Assembly: GCA_025769875.1 (NCBI GenBank)
Contig: JAGFNK010000018.1
Location: 124,001-188,000, forward strand
Direction: 5' to 3'
Length of the DNA stretch: 64,000 bases
Source: Russula earlei
Taxonomy: Eukaryota; Basidiomycota; Agaricomycetes; Russulales; Russulaceae
Positions 46,362 to 55,764 of the stretch are shown here, one piece after another (position 1 is the stretch's first letter; each line of letters starts with the position of its first letter). The notes under the pieces were generated by a model that worked only from the letters and a program-made list of their open reading frames with translations, was not told the DNA's origin and made no database searches. The position numbers and the translations under genes were made by a program.

Positions 46362-46853
46362 TGTCACAAGTACCAGTCCCTCGGACCAAACCAGCAACTG
46401 GACAAGCTTACCCAGACAGCCTCACGATTCCCACGCGTTCATATGACTCACCTAGCCTCGCATGTACCACTACGTTCCAGCGTGTTCCAGTCTTGATCGT
46501 CTCATTGTTACCTCATGTCTACTATTTGATATAGGACATAATTGTCTATATAAACCTGTCAGTAGCAGAGAACAAGCCCTAAGCTTGTTCTCTTGTGAAT
46601 ATCACTGGATTCTAGCTTCAGGACTGTAGGCTTGCAGGGAATCAAGCAAACAACTCAGAACTTCCTCCTCTCTCTAAGTCTTCAAATGTGAAGACTTATT
46701 CAGTATCTTTCCACTCCGCGGTACACACTAGCCTCTGCTGTGTTGTCACCGAGATCCCCAATTCTCGCGAGAACTTGTTGTCTCGCTCCAACTCAGTGCG
46801 TACAACTCGCACGTAAAACGATTTGTCAGTGACACCACCCCCAGTCGGTGACA
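46362..46853 (+). repeat. Gypsy-D 5' LTR
   Basis: It is 492 bp, TGTCACAAG to GGTGACA. It has a TATATAAA box at 46547-46554, a 10-bp hairpin stem at 46568-46577/46583-46592 and another at 46676-46685/46690-46699. Confidence 0.95.
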
Positions 46854-46855
46854 TT

Positions 46856-46867
46856 AGAACAAGCTTA
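46856..46867 (+). promoter_or_regulatory. Gypsy-D self-priming primer binding site
   Basis: Two bases after the 5' LTR lies agaacaagctta. Its exact complement taagcttgttct is in the LTR at 46580-46591, about 33 bp after the start of the TATATAAA box, where the mRNA should begin. No tRNA-like site starting TGG is present. The layout fits Tf1-type self-priming. Confidence 0.78.
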
Positions 46868-46929
46868 CCATTCGAACCCTTGACCCTGAACCACACGCTC
46901 GCCAGGAAAATATATTGATTTCTTCCAAT

Positions 46930-48629
46930 ATGACTACAACTCGAGACTGGAAGACCAAAGGATATCAAGTCCCAACCATTGAAGGACTGGCTGCCCTCAA
47001 ATGTCCCTTTGAGCTGCTGCCTGATCAAGAGAAGAATGTCCCCAGTATAACCATGTTCGACGATGGTGTCGAATTCTACACCATACAGAAAGACAGCGTA
47101 CCGTGGACTGGCTATTATGCCAACTGGATGGGTGCCAAAGTGGCCCTCGGCCACCTCTATGGCCTTTGGTTCGAAATCGAAAGACACGGAGACTCGTGGG
47201 AAGTGACGCGCGTCGCTCGGCCAGCCTTCAAGCTTCAGCAAAGTCCTATGAGAGGCATCAATATTACCACACTGACAGCTTCAGGAGCACCTCTCGCTAG
47301 ATCTAGAGCTCCGAGCCATGCCCCGACACCAGGACCGGCCCCCACCACCCACGCTCCGATGGAGCTCGAACCAATGACAACGATGAACGTCTTTGTCGCC
47401 GCCGCTGATCCCGACCCTGCCCAACCACAACCCGCATCATCCGGAACGGCACAACCCCCCACCCACGCCTCATTCCCCGGAATGGGAGGCCACGGAATAC
47501 GACCCCCGAGTCCCGACCCCGACCCCGACGACTACGATATGCGCGCAGACCGCAACCGCAACGCACGCGGTCCCGACAACGGAAAACTCGAGGGAATTCC
47601 CCCCGACTTTTTCAATGGTGACCGCGCGCGCACACATGCGTTTTTGGTCGCGTTCAACAGATTTATGTCCATGAACCACGACAGTAAGATTGCCAGGGAT
47701 CCCATCAAGAAGTGTGCATATTTCTCTCATTGATGAAAGGACCCAAAGTCGAAGGATGGCTCGAAGCCATGGACCAGTGGCTCGAAGACGTACAAAACGA
47801 CCCTACTAATATCCCACCCGGGCTGACAGTGTGGGAGGCCATGCGACAGCAGTTCTGACGCATGTTCACCGACTACGCGGAATGCAAGAAGGCCCAAGAC
47901 TGACTTAAGGAATTAAAGATGAAGGATGGCTTGCTTGACGACTATATCTCAGAATTCCAACTACTGGCAAGACACGCAGGGCTCGATGTAGATGAGCCCA
48001 CAGTGATGCGACTCTTCGCCTGGGGACTCCCACGAAGCCTAGTCGAATCGTGCCTCGACCTGGAAGACCCTACTTCATTCATGGATTGGGTTGCAGCCGC
48101 ACAGAAGCATCATCGGGTCTGGATGCGCAAACACGCGATCTTGTCCAATCACTCTAGCACGCGTGGACGCAATTTCAACCAGCCTCAAAATAACAGACCT
48201 TGGGGATGACTCATCAACTCAGCCTGGGCCAACCGCGGGAACAATCAGAACAACGCCACACCCGCACGCCCACGACTTCCGCCACGCGACCCAAACACGA
48301 TGGACACCAGCGCAGGCGCCACTCGCAAAGCGATCACTGAAGCCGAAAAGCAGAAACACCGAGAAGAAGGAAGGTGTTTCCACTGCTCTCTTTGAGGACA
48401 TTTAGCCCGTGACTGCCCCACGAAACCGAAATGCGAAACAACTCGCACACGTGCCACCAACACGGCCACCACCGCATCCGAATCCTCCGTTGTGGAGGTG
48501 ATCGAAGAAAGCACGGCCGACAAACTTGCGAAGGTGGCAAAGGCACTGTCAGTGGAAGAAAAGGAAGCTTTCATTAAAGCCCTGACAGGAGAGGATGAGG
48601 ACAAAGAAGAGGATTTTTCGGACACTTGA
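46930..48629 (+). pseudogene. Gypsy-D gag
   Basis: The ATG at 46930 opens a frame (MTTTRDWKTKGYQVPT) with PWTGYYANWMGAKVALGHLYGLWFEI, a Pro/Ala-rich hinge and GIPPDFFNGDRARTHAFLVAFNRFM, the capsid start. A frameshift near 47730 and TGA codons at 47856, 47901, 48207 and 48393 interrupt the rest (LLDDYISEFQLLARHAGLDVDEP, MRLFAWGLPRSLVES). The knuckle reads CFHCSL, stop, GHLARDC, so the third stop falls inside it. The acidic tail ends at TGA 48627-48629. Gag forms the particle and binds RNA. Confidence 0.88.
48609..48618 (+). promoter_or_regulatory. Putative -1 frameshift site at the gag/pol overlap
   Basis: GAGGATTTTT occurs just before the gag stop, and pol continues in the -1 frame (GFFGHLSI...). 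The corresponding sites are AAGGATTTTT in gypsy-B (58858-58849, -) and GAGGATTTTT in gypsy-C (34524-34515, -). A run of five T allows a P-site TTT slip. Confidence 0.5.
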
Positions 48630-51600
48630 GCATAACGGCGATTGCTCAAGCTTTAGGTATCGATCCCATGTACAAATCTCAGAGAAAGTCAATATCAGTG
48701 ATGACTACTATTTACATTGGATCGAACAAAGCCAAAAGAAAAGCCCTGATAGATAGTGGAGCCACCGAATGCTTCATATCCCCTGGGTTGATAAAAGAAC
48801 TACATCTACAAACCAGAAAGTTGATTCCAACCAGAAACGTCAAAAATGTTGACGGAACTGTTAAACCGCGCAGGGAAAGTTACCCAAACCATCCAACTAA
48901 AGTTGAAGTTACTGGGGCAGGAACACACACACCAATTCCTAGTTGCAGATATAGGACAAGACGATATTATCCTAGGATATCCATTCCTAGAATCGACAAA
49001 CCCGAAAATAAATTGGTCCAAGGGAAACCATTATGGGAAGGGTCACCCTCAAAGGAGATCAAGAAACTCCAGCATGGATCAAAGCGTTAACAGACTGGGA
49101 AGAAGGCGACGAACTATGGCTACAAACCAAAATACGTAAAACCACCATAGCGCAACAACTAGCAGAATCACAGATACAGAGCAAAACACAAACTTGGCAA
49201 GAAATAGTTCCCCTTCAATACCATCAATATGGACAAGTATTCATGGAACAAGAATCGGAAAGATTCCCTGGACCAAGAAAATGGGATCATGCCATTGACC
49301 TAAAATCAGATGCGCCTACAACTGATTAACTGCAGAGTATATCCCCTCTCACCAAAAGAAAAAGAAGAACAAGGAAAATTTCTTGAACAAAACTTACAGC
49401 TTAAACGGATAAGAAGATCCAACTCACCATATGCTAGTGGATTCTTCCTTATAAAAAAGAAAGATGGAAAATTCTGACCGGTACAAGATTATAGGAACCT
49501 GAACAAATGGACAATACCCAACGTATATCCACTGCCCTTGATTCCAGAGCTTATTCACACCTTAGCAGGAAAAGAACTCTTTACTAAATTTGATGTCAGA
49601 TGGGGCTACAACAATATTCGAATCAAAGAAGGAGACGAATGGAAAGCAGCCTTCAAGACCAGTGATGGACTGTTCGAACCTACAGTAATGTTCTTCGGAC
49701 TAACGAACTCTCCAGCTACCTTTCAAACCATGATGGACGACATTTTCCAAGAAGAGTTAGCACAGGGATGGTTGAAAATCTACATGGACGACATCATCAT
49801 CGCCACACAAAATAACGAAGCAGAACACACACTCAAGGTCAACCATATACTGTCAAAGCTAAAACAACACGATCTCTATCTTAAACCAGAAAAGTGTCAA
49901 TTCCACAGAAAGAAGGTAGAATACCTCGGAGTAATCATAGGAGAAGGGAAGATAACTATGGACCCCGTCAAAGTCAAAGGAATTAAGGACTGGCCAACCC
50001 CATCTACGCTAAAAGGAGTCAGAAGTTTCCTAGGATTTTGTAACTTCTATCGAAACTTTATACCCAACTTTTCCATAAAAGCGAGACCACTGAACGACTT
50101 AACAAAGAAGAACAGACAGTGGGAATGGACAACAAAAGAAGACCAAGCCTTTCAAATCCTAAAGGAAACTTGTGTATCCTATCCAGTACTCCGCACCCCA
50201 GATTGGACGAAACAATTCATTCTAGACACCGACTGCATCAGGATTCGCCATAGGAGCAGTTATATCCCAAGAGTACGAAGATGGTTTTCACCCAATCGCA
50301 TACTATTCTAGAACGCTACTGGATGCAGAGAGAAATTACGACGCTCATGATAAAGAACTAGCAGCAGTGATTTTTGGATTAAAAAGCGGACGACCATTCT
50401 TTTTAGGAGCTGACAAACCAGTCAGAATAAGAACAGACCACAAAAATCTCACTTACTTTAAAGAACCACAGAAGTTAACAGGACGACAAGCCAGATGGAT
50501 GCAATACATGCAAGACTTTAATATTACCCTGGAACACGTCCCTGGACATACACACACTATCGCCAATGCACTTTCTCATCGCAAAGACCTTAACGGGGGG
50601 ATAGGAGAACAAAAAACCACCTTACTACCACCCGAAATATTCGCAAAAAAAATCTACCTACCAGACAAGCCTGACAAACGACGAGAAATTCTAAGACAAT
50701 TCCATGACACTCCTTTCGCAGGACACCCAGGAATAGCTAACACCTGGGATTTAGTCAAACAACATTACGAAGGACCCAGACTATGACAATTTGTAGAACA
50801 ATACGTCAAAGGTTGCGCCAAATGTCAGGAGTCCAAAACCAATATACCCAGAAAGAAAGCCACGACCTTTCCACTCGACACACACATTGAACAAGGCCCC
50901 TTTCAATACGTATCGATGGACCTTATCACTGACCTACCAAAATCAGAAGGATTTGACAGCATCCTCACCATAGTTGATCAAGGATGCTCTAAAGCAACAA
51001 AATTCATCCCATGCAACAAAACGATCGATGGAACAGGCGTTGCACACGAGTATCTGAAACACCTCGTGCCTTGGTTCGGCATTCCCAAAAGAATCATCTC
51101 CGACAGAGACCCTCGATTTGCATCAAACTTCTCTAAAGCCATATGCAAAAATCTAGGCATCAAACAAAACATGTCCACCGTGTTCCACCCCCAAACTGAT
51201 GGACAGACAGAACGGATGAACGCATGGCTAGAACAATACCTAAGACCCTGGACCACAACTCACCCGCATTCCTGGGCGAAAATGCTCCCTTTGGCAGAAT
51301 ACGCACACAACTCATGGAAACATGAAACATCATGAAGATCACCACACAAACTCCTCATGGGATTCAGACCCCAGATTAACATCAGTCTAGAAGACAACAA
51401 CGTGCCTTCATCCACTAATCGCCTAAAACAGCTAGAAGAAGCAAGACAAGACGCCCAACAACTTCTTGAACATAAACAACAGCCCCTAAAACCCGACATC
51501 AAAGAAATGGAAGAAGGAACCCTCGTGTGGTTAGAAGCAAAAAACCTCAAAACACGAGGAACACGCAAACTAATGCCCAAAAGATACGGTCCATTTCCCA

Positions 51601-51941
51601 TCATAAAAAGAATTTCCAAAGTTGCGTATCAATTACAACTTCCGCCGTCAATGAAGATACATGACGTCTTTCACGTCAACCTACTTCTCCCTTATAAGGA
51701 GATGGAGGAATACGGCACGCCGTTCACACGACCTCCGCCAACCGTCGAAAACGAGGAAGAATACGAAATTGAAGCGATTCTAGACACAAGAAGATTTGGA
51801 CGGACACGTAAACTGCAATACCTTGTACATTGGAAAGGATACCCTGCATCAGATGACTCATGGGTTAACCACTACGATCTCAACACCCCTGAACTCCTAA
51901 AAGAATACTATTCCGCCTCGGCTGGACAACCCCAGATATAA
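48612..51941 (+). pseudogene. Gypsy-D Pol
   Basis: Protease ALIDSGATECFIS (about 48745-48785) has an intact DSG. Frameshifts near 48860, 49030 and 49323 separate protease pieces from RT, which has the stop at 49475, then FDVRWGYNNIRI, FFGLTNSPATFQ and KIYMDDIIIATQ (about 49775-49810, YMDD intact). A frameshift near 50230 precedes RNase H (IRTDHKNLTYFKEPQ). TGA at 50784 splits the integrase zinc region (CAKCQES near 50817). The DDE core (DLITDLPKSEGFDS, ISDRDPRFASN, STVFHPQTDGQTERMN) ends at TGA 51333. The last frame 51357-51941 has the integrase tail and a chromodomain (EYEIEAILDTRRFG, YLVHWKGYPASDDSW). It is therefore a chromovirus. Confidence 0.92.
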
Positions 51942-51997
51942 AAACACCACTCGCAGACGACTATTCCCTACCATTCCACCCCCCAAATACAACAGAC

Positions 51998-53149
51998 ATG
52001 TCATCCACCCAAAACTCTCCCACCACTTCTACTGCCACTCTCGTACCTACCCCACCATACTCTCCCACACTCATCCACTTGCCGCTGTCCAGAGAACCAT
52101 CTCCCTCGACAGCAGCCACTATTAACACCAGAATACTCATTCGATGTGCTGCGCAACATGCTGCAATGATTGTACAAGCACGCGAACTGTGGGAAGACAA
52201 CTCCCTCACCACTATACTACGTGCCTTCGGCAATCGTTCCCCCACATTAGGAATGAATTCACCCATCAGAACCCACACCCCTCCTATCACGTTCGCTCTC
52301 CCTCACCTGACCCTATCCCAATTCCCCCACAGCACCGACACCCCTATCATTGGGCAAACTCACACCGTCATCCTACTCAACGAAAATTTCACCCCGGCAA
52401 GCCGTGAAAGGACGCCACCTCCTATTTACGAACCACCCACCAACAACGTCCAGCCTTCAGAGTTGGAACAACTCGGAGAAGGATGGGAAGAAGGAGATCT
52501 CGGGCTAGAGTTACTAATCCCAGATCCTGGCAACGAAGATGACACGCTACCCCCACGCTTTGTCCTCCCTGATCTTACTGGCAGCTTCCCTTCTCTGCTA
52601 GCCACTTACGGCCCTGGATGCCCTACTCACCGTATCCCCATTCGAGCTCGTGCTGACCCTTACCCTCGTCCCCTCCTCACACAAAAAGATGCCTTCTTGT
52701 TCAAAGAAGGCCTCAGGCACACCAAAGCTATAGACGAGGCACTCAGGTTCGAACAAGACCTGTCACTGGAGGCCGAAGTATGTTGCTATCAATTTGCCAT
52801 AAAAAAGACACGACAAATGGCAAACTCCCTCGTCACCGCTCGAGAAAGATACCACGATATGATGTGGGAAGTAAGAGACTCGGAAGTCAAACTGGCTAAA
52901 GCTAACGCCAAGGCTCGCCTCGAACCATGAGTCTTGTTCGGAACCATGCCTCAACTCACCGAACAAGAGCATCAGGACGCCAAACAAGCTCTCCTTGACC
53001 CGTGGTATCAATTCTCCCCCCGACTCTCTGACAGATGTGCTTGGTGCAAGGATGGAGGGCACGACACCTTCAAATGCTCCAAGATCGCCTTCTGCATTCT
53101 CTGCAATCGCCAAGGACACATAGCTGACTATTGCAGAAGCCCCCACTGA
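51998..53149 (+). pseudogene. Gypsy-D third ORF with two CCHC zinc knuckles
   Basis: This 383-residue ORF starts at ATG 51998 (MSSTQNSPTTS), 56 bp after the pol stop, and has one TGA at 52928-52930 where gypsy-B reads Arg. It has a Pro/Thr/Ser-rich N-terminal third, a conserved core (PPRFVLPDLTGSFPS, YGPGCPTHRIPIRA), a long helix (52740-52925) and two C-terminal knuckles CAWCKDGGHDTFKC and CILCNRQGHIADYC (53036-53132), both C-x2-C-x4-H-x4-C. It sits where an envelope gene would be, but I see no signal peptide or membrane segment. A nucleic-acid-binding accessory role is inferred. Conservation in gypsy-B despite pol decay argues it is a real gene. Confidence 0.75.
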
Positions 53150-53264
53150 CGATGCAGATCCGAAAAGATATGTCGAGTCCCCCGCGACCAGATCCACTTC
53201 CACACCCATCACTGTCAGTTCTACTGTTATCCCCTATGTTGCTTAGACGTTAACAAGGGGGTGA

Positions 53265-53756
53265 TGTCACAAGTATTGGTCCCTCGGACCAAACCAGCAA
53301 CCGGACAAGCTTACCCGGACAGCCTCACGATTCCCGCGCGTTCATATGACTCACCTAGCCTCGCATGTACCACTACGTTCCAGCATGTTCCAGTCTCGAT
53401 CGTCTCGTTGTTACCTCATGTCTACTATTTGATATAGGACATAATTGTCTATATAAACCTGTCAGTAGCAGAGAACAAGCCCTAAGCTTGTTCTCTTGTG
53501 AATATCACTGGATTCTAGCTTCGGGACTGTAGGCTTGCAGGGAATCAAGCAAACAACTCAGAACTTCCTCCTCTCTCTAAGTCTTCAAACGTGAAGACTT
53601 ATTCAGTATCTTTCCACTCCGCGGTACACACTAGCCTCTGCTGTGTTGTCACCGAGATCCCCAATTCTCGTGAGAACTTGTCGTCTCGCTCCAACTCAGT
53701 GCGTACAACTCGCGCGTAAAACGATTTGTCAGCGACACTGCCCCCAGTCGGTGACA
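53265..53756 (+). repeat. Gypsy-D 3' LTR
   Basis: It is the 492-bp partner of 46362-46853, with scattered C/T and G/A differences, followed by the duplication taaga. Confidence 0.95.
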
Positions 53757-55413
53757 TAAGATTTTTGTGGTATGTCCTTATCCGGACAGGCTTTTCTGCA
53801 CCCAGGAAGAATGGTCGGCCGCTTTTGAGGCCAAAGATGACAGCAGCCAGTTCTTTATCGTGTGCATTGTAATTTCTTTCCACGTCTAGTAGTGTTCTTG
53901 AATAGAATGCTATAGGATGGAGTCCATCTTTATATTCTTGGGAAATAACTGCTCCTATGGCAAATCCTGATGCATCGGTGTCAAGGATGAATTGTTTGGT
54001 CCAGTCTGGAGTTTGGAGAACTGGGTAGGATACGCATGTATCTTTTAGTGATTGGAATGCTTGTTGCTCTCTGGGTGTCCATTCCCATTGTTTATTCTTT
54101 TTTGTTAGGTCGTTGAGTGGTCTGGCTTTAATTGAGAAATTTGGGATGAAATTGCGGTAGAAGTTGCAGAACCCGAGGAAGCTCCGAACTTCTTTTAATG
54201 TTTTTGGTGTAGGCCAGTCTCCAATTCCTTTGACGTTTACTGGGTCCATGGTGATTTTTCCTTTGCCAATGATTACTCCTAAGTATTCGACTTTTCTTTT
54301 GTGAAATTGGCATTTTTCTGGTTTAAGATATAGGTCGTGTTGTTTCAATTTTGACAGGATGTGGTTAACTTTAGATTTATGTTTTTCTTCATCATTTTCT
54401 GTGGCGATAATGATGTTGTCCATATAAATCTTCAGCCATCCTTGAGCGAGTTCTTCTTGAAAAATGTCATCCATCATTGTTTGGAAGGTTGCTGGGGAGT
54501 TAGTCAATCCGAAAAACATTACCGTTGGTTTGAATAATCCATCGCTGGTTTTGAAGGCTGCTTTCCATTCGTCTCCTTCTTTAATCCTAATGTTGTTGTA
54601 GCCCCATCTGATATCAAATTTAGTAAAGAGTTCTTTGCCTGCTAGGGCATGTATCAATTCTGGGATTAAAGGAAGTGGGTAGACATTGGGTATGGTCCAT
54701 TTATTCAGGTTTCTATAGTCTTGTACTGGTCGAAATTTGCCATCCTTCTTTTTAATCAAAAAGAAGCCACTTGCATATGGTGAGTTGGACCTTCTGATTC
54801 ACTTTAATTGTAGGTTTTGTTCAAGAAATTTTCCTTGTTCTTCTTTCTCCTTGGGTGAAAGTGGGTATACTCTGCAATTGATTGTTGTAGGGGCCTCGGG
54901 TTTAAGATCAATAGCATGATCCCATTTTCTTGGTCCGGGGAATCTTTCTGATTTTTGTTCTTCAAAGACTTGGCCATAGGCATGATATTGGAGAGGGACT
55001 ATTTGTTGCCAGGTCAGTTATTTTGATTGTACTTGGGATTCCTGCTAATTGTTGGGCAATTGTAGTTTTTCGCAGTTGTGTTTGCACCCAAAGTTTGTCA
55101 CCTTCTTCCCATTGTGCGATGTTCTTTATCCATTCTGGTGTTTCTTCATCACCAGATAAGGTTATTCTTCCCGTTAATGTTCCACTGGTCCAGTTGATTT
55201 TGGGATTCGTTGATTCGAGGAAGGGGTATCCTAAAATCAGATCATCTTGTCCGATGTCTGCTACAAGGAATTGGTGTTTGCTTCTTTGTCCCAGTAGTTT
55301 TAACTCTAAGTCTACTGCTTGAGTGATCTTTCCTAGGCGATTAGGAGTGTTATCAATGTTTTTCACCACTCTAGGTGTTAACAATTTTCGTGTTCTCAAT
55401 TGAAGTTGTTTGG
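53757..55413 (-). pseudogene. Gypsy-B Pol, protease end and reverse transcriptase
   Basis: After the long-TIR insertion the frame (about 55410-54965) gives QLQLRTRKLL, VADIGQDDLILGYPFLESTNPKINW and KTTIAQQLAG. RT follows from about 54870 (VYPLSPKEKEEQGKFLEQN-like), with a stop near 54800 and then the long frame 54759-53757: KKDGKFRPVQDYRNLNKWT, FDIRWGYNNIRI, FFGLTNSPATFQ, and KIYMDNIIIATEN. The catalytic YMDD is changed to YMDN (about 54430-54415), which should abolish polymerase activity. It is cut at 53761 by gypsy-D. Confidence 0.9.
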
Positions 55414-55764
55414 TTATTGCCATTTTCAGTGCACTTGGCGGAGCTTGAATTCCACCCAAATCGGTGCACAGAAACCCCCTCAAACATGCAGGATGAATAT
55501 CTCCCTCAAAACAGCTTCAATTCATATGAAATTTATTGTCCCTGAATTGCCTAAATGAGGGCTAGGCAGCCCCATTGTTTTTATGAGATTTGTGTGAGAA
55601 TTGGTGGAGCTGGACTCAAGCCACCTCCACATGTGTATTAGATGAATTACAACTCAAAATCATGGTCTATATCTATTATTTTTCCCTCATGTTGTACCCA
55701 TGGGCTGTCTTGAGGCAGCCCATAGTGTTTTTGACTCAAGTGTTGTGGTGTGCAATGTTATTTC
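55414..55764 (+). repeat. Long left terminal inverted repeat
   Basis: About 351 bp match the complement of 58326-58676 with scattered changes, including shared blocks such as gggctgcct, catgaggga-type and tttttgactcaag. Confidence 0.85.

Larger units (their letters stand above)
46362..53756 (+). mobile_element. Gypsy-D, chromodomain gypsy element inserted in gypsy-B
   Basis: Two 492-bp LTRs (46362-46853, 53265-53756) flank the element, with taaga on both sides (46357-46361, 53757-53761). It is opposite in orientation to its relative and host gypsy-B. Order is LTR, self-primer site, gag, pol with protease, RT, RNase H, integrase and chromodomain, third ORF, polypurine tract (ttaacaagggggtga, 53250-53264), LTR. 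Coding parts are broken by about seven TGA codons and several frameshifts. Confidence 0.95.

Noticed and set aside
51998..53149. Envelope gene in gypsy-D
   Set aside because: Position is right, but there is no signal peptide or transmembrane segment, and the C-terminus carries zinc knuckles.
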